A stretch of DNA of 7,216 nucleotides, taken from the NCBI GenBank assembly GCA_021847125.1, contig JAJZUK010000051.1:1-7216 (forward strand). Reading direction: 5' to 3'. Origin of the DNA: Pseudomonadota bacterium. Lineage in GTDB: Bacteria; Pseudomonadota; Gammaproteobacteria; Burkholderiales; SG8-39. A program made the position numbers and the translations under genes. Below are positions 1 through 6,914 of the stretch, one piece after another (position 1 is the first letter of the stretch; each line of letters starts with the position of its first letter). Below the pieces are notes generated by a model that had not been told where the DNA came from, ran no database searches, and saw nothing but the letters and a program-made list of their open reading frames with translations.

Positions 1-623
1 CTGAACTTCCAGTTCCTGTCCGGGTCATCGATGCGGCGAAGAAAGCGGCGCCGTTGCTCCTCCTTCGATAGATGCAGGAAAAACTTGACGATCCGGGTGC
101 CGTTACGGTGCAGATGGTTTTCCAAATCACTAATTGACCGGTAGCGCTGCTGCCACAAGTCCGGCACATCCAACGCCTCACGCGGCAGCCCTTCGCTCGC
201 GAGAATCTCCGGCTGCACGCGAACGATCAGCACCTCTTCGTAGTAAGAGCGGTTGAAGATGCCGATTTGTCCGCGTTCGGGCAAACAGCGGGTGGTACGC
301 CAAAGGAAATCGTGCGCCAGTTCCGCCGTGCTCGGGTGCTTGAAGCTGAACACCTGGCAGCCCTGCGGATTCACGCCGGACATCACGTGCTTGATGGCGC
401 TGTCCTTGCCGGCCGCGTCCATGGCTTGAAAAATCAGCAGCAGGGAATGGCTGTTGTTGGCGTACAGCAGGCTCTGCTGCACGGTCAGTTCGGCGATGTG
501 CTCCTCGATCAGTGCCTGGTAGTGCTTGCGCGATTGGTACAGGGGTTTGACCGTCGTCGGGCGCTTTTCAAGCCTGACTTTATCACCTTCGAACACGCGA
601 AAATCGTCGCAATTAATCTTCAT
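1..623 (-). CDS. ppk2: PPK2-family polyphosphate:nucleotide phosphotransferase (class III-like), C-terminus beyond window
   Basis: This enzyme would transfer phosphate between inorganic polyphosphate and nucleotides in the cytoplasm. Class III members are known to phosphorylate both AMP and ADP. The 207 visible codons start at ATG 623 ([11 protein letters not shown]). They contain the P-loop Walker A motif QAMDAAGKD at about residues 66-74, then [10 protein letters not shown] (79-88), HDFLWR (104-109), and the Walker B region with [14 protein letters not shown] at about 117-130. The GKD form of the P-loop and the SGVNPQG block are typical of the polyphosphate:nucleotide phosphotransferase group rather than class I PPK2. 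The frame is open to the left edge, ending at DPDRNWKF. Family members are usually about 260-300 residues, so roughly 60 or more are missing. The start is 2 bp past the stop of the H+-ATPase gene, and an AGGAG 8 nt upstream of the ATG supports it. The family call is firm; the subclass and nucleotide preference are inferred from motifs. Confidence 0.93.
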   Translation of the reverse strand, partial: MKINCDDFRVFEGDKVRLEKRPTTVKPLYQSRKHYQALIEEHIAELTVQQSLLYANNSHSLLLIFQAMDAAGKDSAIKHVMSGVNPQGCQVFSFKHPSTAELAHDFLWRTTRCLPERGQIGIFNRSYYEEVLIVRVQPEILASEGLPREALDVPDLWQQRYRSISDLENHLHRNGTRIVKFFLHLSKEEQRRRFLRRIDDPDRNWKF

Positions 624-625
624 CT

Positions 626-3145
626 TTATAACTCCTGTAGCGCTCGACGTTTTGCGGACATGGCGGACACCGCACCGGGAACACGCCACCTGATCATCGC
701 GACTTTCACTGCATCGTTCACGACCAGGCAGGCAAGCATCGCATAGACAAAAATGGCGAGCATCTGCCATCCCGGCAAGGGCATGAGATCCGGAAGACCC
801 GCGTAGGTGATGGCAGTACCGATGAGCGCGTTCGCCATGAGCGCCGATATCAGGCCCTTGCTGGGCAGCGTCGCCCAGAACCAGCGGCGCTCGCGCGCGG
901 ACACAATGGAGAACACGGCGAAGTAGAGCAGCGTCAGAAAGCTGAAGGTGTAGAGCGCGTTGTCGTTGGTCGCCAAACCGAAGCGCGACCAGCCGATCCA
1001 CAGGAGCAGGAGGGTTTCGGCGACCATGGCGACGCCGAGCACCACCGATACCATGATGAAACCTCCGATGTTCCACGTTTCCGGTTTCCTGGATGGTTGA
1101 ACGTGGTCGGTGGCGAGGGCGATCTTCGCAAAATCCGTCATGAATACCAGCAGCAGCATGGCAAAGGCGGAGACCACGAACTTGCCCGTCACGACGAAGG
1201 CGATGGCCACGAAGGCCGCCTTCAGGATCGTGCGGCTGATCTTGTTGACGATCCAGGTCAGTATGCGCTGATAGATCGTCCGCCCCTGTTCGACCAAGGC
1301 CACGATGTTGGTCAGACCCGGTTCGGTCAGGACGACGCTCGCGGCCCCCTTGGCCACGTCGGTCGCGCTGCTGACGGCGATGCCCACTTCGGCCTGGCGC
1401 AGCGCGGGCGCATCGTTGACGCCGTCGCCCGTCATGCCGGTCACGTGCCCGGCGGCCTGCAGGTGCTGCACCACGATGTATTTGTCCTCCGGGTACACCT
1501 CGGCGAAACCATCGGCGCCCGCCAGCAAGTCCACCGCCTCGTTGCCGGCCTGGGCATCCGCGGCCTTCAAGTCCGCCACGCGCCGGATGCGGGACAATCC
1601 GACGCCTTGCGCGATTTCACTCGCGACCGCCAGTGCGTCGCCGGTGAGCATCTTCACCGCAACGCCGAGGTCGCGCAGCGCGGCGATGAGTTGCTTGGCG
1701 TCCGGCCGGGGCGGATCGTACAAGGTCACCAATCCGACCAATGCGCTGGTGCCCGTCTCGGGGCCGCGCGCCACCGCCAGCGTGCGATAGCCCTTCAGCG
1801 CCGCTTCGGCGACCCGCGCCTCCAACGTCTCGATCGCCGCCGGCTGGAGCCCGCAGGCCTGGGCCACGGTGCGCACGGCGCCTTTCATCAGGTGCAGCCG
1901 CTGCCCGTTCTGCTCGACCACGGCTTCGGTGCGCCGGTTCTTCGCATCGAACGGCGCGAACGACACCGGCGTGACCGCAGGTACACCGTCGAAGATGTGC
2001 CGCTCTTTCGCCGCCGCAAGGAACGCGAGATCGATCGGATCCTGGTTGGCTTCCTGCGACGCAAGCGCGCCGGCGAACAATACATCGGTTTCCGTCGCCT
2101 GCGCGAGCGGAATCACGCCGGTGACGGCCAGTTGGTTCATTGTGATCGTGCCGGTCTTGTCCACGCACAGCACGTCCATGGTCGCCGCATCCTCCGCGGC
2201 GCTCAAGCGCGTCACCAGCACGCCGCGCTTGGCCAGCTCCTTCGACCCGAAGGCCATGCTGACGGTAAACATGACGGGAAGGGCGACCGGCACCGCGCTC
2301 ATCAACAGGACGAGCATGAGCGGGACCATCTCGAGCAGCGGCGCGCCCCGGATCAGCGACAGCACGACCACCACCGCGAGCAGCGCGCCGACGATGACGA
2401 ACAGCCAGCGCACGACCTTGGCCACCACCGCTTCGATGTGGAGCTTGGGGCGCGCCTCCTGCACCAGTTCCGTGGTGCGGCCAAAGTAGGTCTGCGCCCC
2501 GGTCAGCATGACCACGCCGTTGCCTTCCCCGCGGCGAACCACGGACCCCGACGAGAGCACGTCGCCGGGCGCCTTGCCGGCATCCTTCGACTCGCCCGTG
2601 AGGGCCGACTGGTCGACGCTCAAGGCTCCGCTGAGGAGTTTCACATCCGCCGGGACGATGTCGCCGGGGCGCACGCGGACGATGTCGCCGGGGACCAGTT
2701 CCCGCGCGGGAATAACCTGCCAGCTCGCCTCGCGCAACACGCGCGCACCGACCTGCAATCGTCTGCGCAGCGTTTCCACCACGCCGGCGGCCCGATGCTC
2801 CTGCATGAAGCTCAACACGGCATTGATCACCAACAGCGCGCCGACCACGGCAAGGTCCGAGTATTTCCCGAGCACGGCCGACAGAACCATGATCAGCTCT
2901 AGCATCCACGCCGAGATGCCCCAGAACTTGCCGAGAAATTGGCGGACCGGGTGCTCCTTGTGTTCGGCCACTTCGTTGTAGCCGTGCTCCTTACGGCGGG
3001 CGTCCACCTCCGCGCGCGTGAGCCCGGTCTCTGGATTCACGCGCAGCGTGGCAAGGGTTTCTGCAACCGAAGCGGAGACGATATCCGGCGCCTTGGCGCT
3101 TGGCGACGTCAAACGCGCGAGAGATTCCTTTTTGTCCGTTTGCAT
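626..3145 (-). CDS. Plasma-membrane proton-efflux P-type ATPase (type IIIA)
   Basis: This 839-residue P-type ATPase is predicted to export H+ across the cytoplasmic membrane at the expense of ATP. The actuator loop has TGES at 183-186. M4 carries PVALP at 286-290. The phosphorylation motif DKTGT is at 329-333, with D329 the aspartyl-phosphate acceptor. The nucleotide-binding KGA is at 421-423, followed by MLTGD (499-503) and [10 protein letters not shown] (571-580). About ten membrane segments are visible: near 76-92, 97-116, 246-266, 271-297, 639-655, 656-679, 693-718, 729-750, 764-784 and 790-812. D671 in M6 aligns with the proton-binding Asp684 of plant AHA2, and N108 in M2 with its Asn106. 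There is no heavy-metal-binding domain and no plant-type C-terminal autoinhibitory domain. I chose ATG 3145 (MQTDKKESL) because AAGGA sits 8 nt upstream. The frame is open to 3361, but those extra 72 residues are not family-like. ppk2 follows after 2 bp. H+ specificity is inferred from the subfamily; another cation cannot be fully excluded. Confidence 0.93.
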   Translation of the reverse strand: MQTDKKESLARLTSPSAKAPDIVSASVAETLATLRVNPETGLTRAEVDARRKEHGYNEVAEHKEHPVRQFLGKFWGISAWMLELIMVLSAVLGKYSDLAVVGALLVINAVLSFMQEHRAAGVVETLRRRLQVGARVLREASWQVIPARELVPGDIVRVRPGDIVPADVKLLSGALSVDQSALTGESKDAGKAPGDVLSSGSVVRRGEGNGVVMLTGAQTYFGRTTELVQEARPKLHIEAVVAKVVRWLFVIVGALLAVVVVLSLIRGAPLLEMVPLMLVLLMSAVPVALPVMFTVSMAFGSKELAKRGVLVTRLSAAEDAATMDVLCVDKTGTITMNQLAVTGVIPLAQATETDVLFAGALASQEANQDPIDLAFLAAAKERHIFDGVPAVTPVSFAPFDAKNRRTEAVVEQNGQRLHLMKGAVRTVAQACGLQPAAIETLEARVAEAALKGYRTLAVARGPETGTSALVGLVTLYDPPRPDAKQLIAALRDLGVAVKMLTGDALAVASEIAQGVGLSRIRRVADLKAADAQAGNEAVDLLAGADGFAEVYPEDKYIVVQHLQAAGHVTGMTGDGVNDAPALRQAEVGIAVSSATDVAKGAASVVLTEPGLTNIVALVEQGRTIYQRILTWIVNKISRTILKAAFVAIAFVVTGKFVVSAFAMLLLVFMTDFAKIALATDHVQPSRKPETWNIGGFIMVSVVLGVAMVAETLLLLWIGWSRFGLATNDNALYTFSFLTLLYFAVFSIVSARERRWFWATLPSKGLISALMANALIGTAITYAGLPDLMPLPGWQMLAIFVYAMLACLVVNDAVKVAMIRWRVPGAVSAMSAKRRALQEL
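632..636 (-). promoter_or_regulatory. Ribosome-binding site of ppk2, inside the ATPase gene
   Basis: AGGAG on the minus strand, 8 nt upstream of the ppk2 ATG at 623. It lies within the last codons of the upstream ATPase gene, whose stop is at 626-628. This placement is typical of translationally coupled genes and fixes the ppk2 start. Confidence 0.8.
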
Positions 3146-3153
3146 AGTGTCGA

Positions 3154-3158
3154 TCCTT
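3154..3158 (-). promoter_or_regulatory. Ribosome-binding site of the H+-ATPase gene
   Basis: AAGGA on the minus strand, 8 nt before the ATG at 3145. It decides the start against the longer open frame that extends to 3361. Confidence 0.65.
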
Positions 3159-3190
3159 CGCGCCGCCAACAGCTTGCGTGCTGATTTTCC

Positions 3191-3206
3191 GGACCTGGCC
3201 AGGTCC
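3191..3206. promoter_or_regulatory. Perfect 16-bp palindrome upstream of the H+-ATPase gene (possible operator)
   Basis: The two 8-bp halves GGACCTGG and CCAGGTCC are exact reverse complements, with no spacer. The site is centred about 53 bp upstream of the ATPase ATG, within the 5' leader or promoter region. There is no T-run next to it, so an intrinsic terminator is unlikely. A dimeric regulator's operator or a leader-RNA hairpin are the plausible readings; I do not recognise a specific regulator's consensus. Confidence 0.35.
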
Positions 3207-3243
3207 TGCTTCCGGTTGGACAAGGTGCCATTGCGCCAATCAA

Positions 3244-3260
3244 CGCGATTCAATATCGCG
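3244..3260. promoter_or_regulatory. Inverted repeat CGCGAT-N5-ATCGCG
   Basis: Two 6-bp arms separated by 5 bp, about 100 bp upstream of the ATPase start. On the minus strand it overlaps the weak promoter-like -10 at 3252-3257, a typical position for a repressor site. Its function is not known. Confidence 0.3.
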
Positions 3261-3281
3261 AGCCATATTCTAGTCCGGCAA
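3252..3281 (-). promoter_or_regulatory. Weak sigma70-like promoter candidate for the ATPase-ppk2 operon
   Basis: On the minus strand TTGCCG (3276-3281) is followed after 18 bp by GATATT (3252-3257). Each hexamer matches the consensus at four of six positions. It points toward the ATPase gene about 105 bp away and overlaps the inverted repeat at 3244-3260. Such partial matches occur by chance, so this is tentative. Confidence 0.2.
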
Positions 3282-3402
3282 TCCGCGCAATTTCGCCCTG
3301 ATCCACCATTATGTGCGCAACACAACCGCTGGTAGCGCGGGCCCGGCTCGCGCAATGACAAACTCCGGCCGGCGCCGCAATTGCCGCGGACGCCGCTTCC
3401 GT

Positions 3403-3780
3403 CTATATCTTCTCGTCGGTTTTCAGATACGCCTGGCTGAAGACTTCGTCGACAGAGGCGTTCTGCTTCGCCTCCCCGCGGCTGATAAACCCGTCATGGT
3501 TGACGTCAAGCTTCTGGAATGCGGGGCTAATCCGTGCAGTCGTCCCTTCCTGGGCCTCTTGCGCAAAGGTAGCCGGCGCGGTGATACCGAAAGCCACCCC
3601 GGTAATCCAGACTACAGTACGCATCACATCCGCCATTGCGGTACCGCTGGTGAGATCGCGAGCAATACCCCGCATTTTCCGCCGCGGCTGCAAACCGGAC
3701 CTTGGATCCGACGCTATTCCGTCCCGCAGTACGGCGCTCAGTGTTGCGTTTGCAGATTTTGCTGGCTTCCTTAATCCCAT
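3403..3780 (-). CDS. Small EF-hand protein with hydrophobic or signal segment, probably exported
   Basis: A 125-residue product if read from ATG 3780, the start backed by AGGAG at 7 nt spacing. It has a basic 50-residue N-terminal stretch, a hydrophobic segment at about 55-72 ending in a signal-peptidase-like site (APATFA then QEA), and one canonical Ca2+-binding EF-hand loop, DVNHDGFISRGE (92-103). In that loop the positions 1, 3, 5 and 12 ligands D, N, D and E and the central Gly are all present. The tail FSQAYLKTDEKI resembles the start of a second EF-hand with key ligands lost, and the gene stops there. A classical signal peptide would start at ATG 3624 or 3636 (MADVMRTVVWITG), but neither has a good ribosome-binding site. 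Third codon positions in the N-terminal stretch are only about half G/C, unlike the neighbouring large genes. A periplasmic calcium-binding role is inferred; the partner is unknown. Confidence 0.65.
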   Translation of the reverse strand: MGLRKPAKSANATLSAVLRDGIASDPRSGLQPRRKMRGIARDLTSGTAMADVMRTVVWITGVAFGITAPATFAQEAQEGTTARISPAFQKLDVNHDGFISRGEAKQNASVDEVFSQAYLKTDEKI

Positions 3781-3787
3781 GGCGCTT

Positions 3788-3792
3788 CTCCT
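3788..3792 (-). promoter_or_regulatory. Ribosome-binding site of the EF-hand gene
   Basis: AGGAG on the minus strand, 7 nt before ATG 3780. It favours this start over the downstream ATGs at 3636 and 3624, which fit a conventional signal peptide better, and over the open-frame start at 3996 inside the DUF349 gene. Confidence 0.6.
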
Positions 3793-3845
3793 ATTCAGAT
3801 CACGGGAACCGTCCCCGTCATGACCCAAAGTGTGGAAGCGCTTTA

Positions 3846-3860
3846 TTAAGCCGGGCTTAA
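3846..3860. repeat. 15-bp palindrome between the DUF349 and EF-hand genes
   Basis: TTAAGCC and GGCTTAA flank a single central base. The site lies in the 157-bp spacer, 66 bp upstream of the EF-hand start. No T-run follows on either strand, so it is a poor intrinsic terminator. On the minus strand it occupies the space between a TTGCGG (3864-3869) and a TAATAA (3843-3848), a weak promoter-like pair with a short 15-bp spacer. An operator is possible. Confidence 0.3.
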
Positions 3861-3937
3861 GAACCGCAAAATTCGTCTGATGTCGAAATACGCCTGTATT
3901 CGACAGCCGCGCCCTGGCACGACCGAGATCACTGCGC

Positions 3938-6742
3938 TCAGCGCATTTGTTCGACTTTCGAGAATATGCGCACGCAACGCGCGCGGGCGCCCTCATCGGC
4001 TACGCCGGGCCGTGCGCACCAGGCAAGCAGGCGCTCGGCCGGGCTGGCGGCCGCACCGCTGGCTGCGCTGCTGAAGCGATCCTTCAACTGCTTGACTTGC
4101 AGAGCCAGCCGTTGCGGCTGAAACTCGGGCGGACTGTCCAGGCCAAGTTGCAACTCGAGTTCGAGCAAAGCTTCGTGCCGCGCAACTTCGCCCTGCGCCA
4201 TCTGCGCCAGGTACTTGCTGGCCGCACCCGCATCGGACAAGGCAGCCAGCGCCGTATCCCGCCGCGCCAGCATTTTCTTCTCCCATGCGGCAGGCAGCGC
4301 GGGCAGGATCGCCCACTTTTCCTGTACCGCCGCTGACTGCACTCCGGTTTGAGCCAAGTCACCGCCCGCGCGCACCAAACCGTCCAGTTCCTCGCACAAA
4401 CGCTCTTTCGCCGCCAGGGTCTGCCACACCGCCGCCTCGCGCGCGCGCGCGCGCGCCGACAGCATCGCCTCCACCGCCCCCTTCGCCCTGGTGAAACGCG
4501 ATTCGAGGTCGCGCTGGTCGGGGCCGGGCGCGCCGGCCTGCTGTTTCCATAGCTCCTGCAGATCGCGCAGCGCGCCGCGGATTTCCTGCTCGCTCTTGTC
4601 TGCCGGCCGCGCGAGTTGTTCGGCCTGCGCGCAAAGTTCCTGCAGCCCCTGGCGATGCTCGTTCCTGCGACCGTCCTCTTCCTTGCGCTGGCTCGTGCGC
4701 GCCTCGAACACGGCGTCGCAGGCCGCGCGAAACTTGGTCCACAGGGCGCGCTCGTCGCGCTGCGCCAGCGGCAGCGCCTTGGCCTCGGCTTGCCATCGGG
4801 CCTGTATCGCCTTGACCTGCGACGGCACCTCGCGCTCCGTCGCTTTGGCCACCAGCGCCGCAGCTTCATCGATCAAGGCCTGACGCCCCGCTTTGGCGCG
4901 GTCGCGTGCCGCAGCCAGGGCGCCGCGCAGCGGCGCCAGCGCCGCCTTCAATTTCAGGTCGAGCTTTTTCCATGCGCCCGGATCGACGCTGCCCAGATCG
5001 CCTTCGCGCCACCCTTGCTCGGTTTCGCGCACCCAGCGCTCGATCGCGCGACTATCGACGGGTTCGGCGAGCAGGGCGGTTGCGTGTGCCGCGGCCGCGG
5101 CGATGAACTCTTCGCGCCGTTTGCGCGCCTCCTTTCTATGCGCGGCGAGTTCGGAAAAGTATCTTGCCGCGGGGGCGTAGGCTTTCTCGCAGGCGCCGTC
5201 GAAGCGCTCCCACAGCGCCTTGGGCACGCCCGCATGCTGCTGGTCCAGCAGCTTCCATTCATTGCGCAGCTTCTGCACTTCGAGCGCGAGCTGCGGCGGG
5301 TCCAGGGTCTGCTTCGCCGCGGCTTCGGCGCGCTCGCACAGTTGGACGCGCGCGTTCTGCTGGCCGAACGATTCCCAGCGTTCGAGTTCCACCAACTGCT
5401 GCACCAGGCGGCCCAGGCGCTGCGTAGTCGGCTTGGGCAGCACGCCGGCGGCGGCCTTGAGCGACTTGATTTCGTCGGCGGCCGCTCGCGCCGCCTGAAC
5501 CTGGCCCGCGCCGAGGGCCAGCTCCGCCGTGTGCAACAGCGCATGTACCTGCTGGCGCACCGCGTTCGCCTCCTGCTGCACGGCCTGGATCTGCGTCAGC
5601 CGGCGCTGCTCCACCAGCGTCATCGCGGCTTCGAAGCGCCGCGTCAGTTCCGGTGTGCGGATCGCGCGGGGCAGCGCCTGCCAGCGCGACGGCAATCCCG
5701 CATGGTCGATGGACGTGTCCGCGGCAAGCCGCTCGGCCTCGAGCACCAGCGCCAGGGTGCCGGCGAACGCCTGCAGCGCCGCCTCCTGCTGCGCGATGCG
5801 GGCCTCCGCCTGTGCCAGCCGCTCGAGCGCCGCGGCGTCGCCGCGCGTGCCCGCCTCGTCGCGCAGTGCGGCGAGTTCGGCACGCTGCGCCGCGAGCGCC
5901 TCCGGCTCTGCGGGCGTAGACGCGGCCAGCCGCTCCAGGCATTCGCTCACTTTCCGCTCGAACTGCACGCGCGAACGCTGTTCGCCCTGTTCGCGCTCGA
6001 ACCTCGCCTGTATCGCCTGGCGCGCAAGTTCGCAGCGCGCCAGGCGCGCCGCGTCGCCGCTCATGTCCAGCGCCTGCCAGCGGCGGTTGAGCTCGATCAC
6101 CGCGCTGAGTATCGGGCCGGGTTCGGTCGCGAGCGCCTCCAGTTGCGCGATGACGGCGTCTGCGGCGGCGCCCTGCTCCTGGCGCTGCTTGATCGCATCG
6201 ATGCGCTGCCGGGCGAGCCTGGCAACGCCGTGGTCCTTGTTCTTCGCCGCATCGGCGAGCTTGCGCAATCCGTCGGCGCTGTGCACGCGCTCGGCCGCTG
6301 CGAGGCGCGTCTCCGCATGCCCGGCCGCCAGCGCGAGTTCCACCAGCGCGGCTTCGTCGCGCACGCCGGCAATCGCGCCGCGGCGCAGCGCGGCGTCCCG
6401 GGCGCGGCACGCCACGTCGATCCGGATCGCGTCGGTGCAGCGATCCGCAGCGAGCAGCGCGCGCGCCTGCTCGCTATCCTCGGCTTGCGCAAGCACCTCG
6501 CCCAGCGCCGCGGCGAGCGCGCGCCTCACCCCTTCATCGGTTTCGGTGTCCCAGGCCGAGGCCAGTGCCTGCAAGGCGCTGCAGCGGCGCGCTGCAGCGG
6601 CGCGCACCTCCGCCACCGGATCGGCAGCCAGCAGTCGCGCCAGTTCGTCCGATTCGGGCACGAGCGCCGCAACGCCCAGGACGCGCTGTGCCGGATCGGC
6701 GTGTTGGTGCGGAGCGGTGCGTGAGAACAGGTTGCTGATCAT
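3938..6742 (-). CDS. Large DUF349-domain helical protein, function unknown
   Basis: A 934-residue, Ala/Arg/Glu/Gln-rich protein that appears helical almost throughout, with no signal peptide or membrane segment, so probably cytoplasmic. Residues about 35-180 look like short HEAT-type helical pairs (for example DPVAEVRAAAARR at 41-53). The remainder carries recurring units in which a Trp is followed about 25-35 residues later by a Phe- or Arg-containing helix. The best DUF349 matches are NEWKLLDQQ with ALWERFDGACEKAY (about 493-531), ARWQAEAKAL with ALWTKFRAACDAVFEAR (about 648-691), and ELWKQQAG with ESRFTRAKGAVEAM (about 739-770). Weaker units sit near 229, 363 and 818. Long coiled coils connect them. 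I chose ATG 6742 (MISNLFSRTA) because the frame's extension to GTG 6841 runs into a terminator hairpin. No clear Shine-Dalgarno precedes 6742, so the start is less certain than the family. It is probably transcribed alone, downstream of the tspO terminator. DUF349 has no established biochemical role that I know of. Confidence 0.88.
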   Translation of the reverse strand: MISNLFSRTAPHQHADPAQRVLGVAALVPESDELARLLAADPVAEVRAAAARRCSALQALASAWDTETDEGVRRALAAALGEVLAQAEDSEQARALLAADRCTDAIRIDVACRARDAALRRGAIAGVRDEAALVELALAAGHAETRLAAAERVHSADGLRKLADAAKNKDHGVARLARQRIDAIKQRQEQGAAADAVIAQLEALATEPGPILSAVIELNRRWQALDMSGDAARLARCELARQAIQARFEREQGEQRSRVQFERKVSECLERLAASTPAEPEALAAQRAELAALRDEAGTRGDAAALERLAQAEARIAQQEAALQAFAGTLALVLEAERLAADTSIDHAGLPSRWQALPRAIRTPELTRRFEAAMTLVEQRRLTQIQAVQQEANAVRQQVHALLHTAELALGAGQVQAARAAADEIKSLKAAAGVLPKPTTQRLGRLVQQLVELERWESFGQQNARVQLCERAEAAAKQTLDPPQLALEVQKLRNEWKLLDQQHAGVPKALWERFDGACEKAYAPAARYFSELAAHRKEARKRREEFIAAAAAHATALLAEPVDSRAIERWVRETEQGWREGDLGSVDPGAWKKLDLKLKAALAPLRGALAAARDRAKAGRQALIDEAAALVAKATEREVPSQVKAIQARWQAEAKALPLAQRDERALWTKFRAACDAVFEARTSQRKEEDGRRNEHRQGLQELCAQAEQLARPADKSEQEIRGALRDLQELWKQQAGAPGPDQRDLESRFTRAKGAVEAMLSARARAREAAVWQTLAAKERLCEELDGLVRAGGDLAQTGVQSAAVQEKWAILPALPAAWEKKMLARRDTALAALSDAGAASKYLAQMAQGEVARHEALLELELQLGLDSPPEFQPQRLALQVKQLKDRFSSAASGAAASPAERLLAWCARPGVADEGARARCVRIFSKVEQMR
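4438..4456. repeat. Alternating CG dinucleotide tract in the DUF349 gene
   Basis: Nineteen uninterrupted alternating C and G bases, encoding the alternating Ala-Arg stretch at about residues 772-777 of the DUF349 protein. Such tracts can slip during replication and can adopt Z-DNA; here it is most simply codon bias over an Ala-Arg helix. Confidence 0.7.
6576..6605. repeat. 13-bp tandem duplication in the DUF349 gene
   Basis: The unit GCTGCAGCGGCGC occurs twice in direct succession (6578-6590 and 6591-6603), and the 13-bp periodicity continues 2 bp on each side. It lies in the part encoding the N-terminal HEAT-like helices (about residues 46-55). Because 13 is not a multiple of three, gain or loss of one unit would shift the frame. 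Confidence 0.75.
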
Positions 6743-6829
6743 GGTATCGGTGCGCTTAGATGTGGTCGGGGCGAAGCTTGCGGCCGGATCAATGGAAAGA
6801 AACCCAATCCGCGCAACGCGATGGTAACC

Positions 6830-6852
6830 AAAAAAGTGCACCGCCGGTGCAC
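6830..6852 (-). terminator. Intrinsic terminator after tspO
   Basis: On the minus strand a 7-bp perfect stem (GTGCACC and GGTGCAC) with a GGC loop is followed at once by six T residues. It lies about 60 bp past the tspO stop and about 90 bp before the DUF349 start, and so separates the two transcription units. Confidence 0.85.
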
Positions 6853-6914
6853 AATTCGCGCTCGCGGGCGCAATGCGATCCCGCCCTTGCCGGATCGGAC
6901 AATTATCCTGCCTG

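Noticed and set aside
267..746. A 159-codon open frame on the plus strand at the left end
   Set aside because: It is antisense to ppk2 and the end of the ATPase gene, both of which have conserved motifs on the minus strand.
1097..2902. A 601-codon open frame on the plus strand
   Set aside because: It is antisense to the highly conserved H+-ATPase. Its product is a His/Arg/Gly-rich sequence with no recognisable domain, typical of the reverse strand of GC-biased coding DNA.
1617..2909. A 430-codon Arg/Gly/Ala-rich open frame on the minus strand in a second frame
   Set aside because: It overlaps the ATPase in another frame. The composition is that of an out-of-frame reading, without domains.
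3146..3361. N-terminal extension of the ATPase frame to 3361
   Set aside because: The extra 72 residues are unlike the family, and a good ribosome-binding site precedes the ATG at 3145.
3313..3774. A 153-codon open frame on the plus strand across the EF-hand gene
   Set aside because: It is antisense to a gene with a perfect EF-hand loop and a signal segment, and has no domain of its own.
3791..3822. GC-rich imperfect dyad (ACGGGA and TCCCCGT) before the EF-hand gene as a terminator for the DUF349 gene
   Set aside because: The stem needs a bulge and no T-run follows on the minus strand; I cannot support a terminator there.
4616..6724. A 702-codon open frame on the plus strand
   Set aside because: It is antisense to the DUF349 gene. 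The Arg/Leu/Gly-rich translation without recognisable motifs, and the lack of stops, are explained by the strong third-position G/C bias of the real gene.
5529..6827. A 432-codon Ser/Ala/Arg-rich open frame on the plus strand
   Set aside because: A second antisense frame of the same DUF349 region. It has low-complexity composition and runs to the edge of the tspO terminator; no family signature.
6743..6841. N-terminal extension of the DUF349 frame to a GTG at 6841
   Set aside because: This GTG lies within the stem of the terminator hairpin at 6830-6852, and the added residues do not resemble the helical protein that follows.
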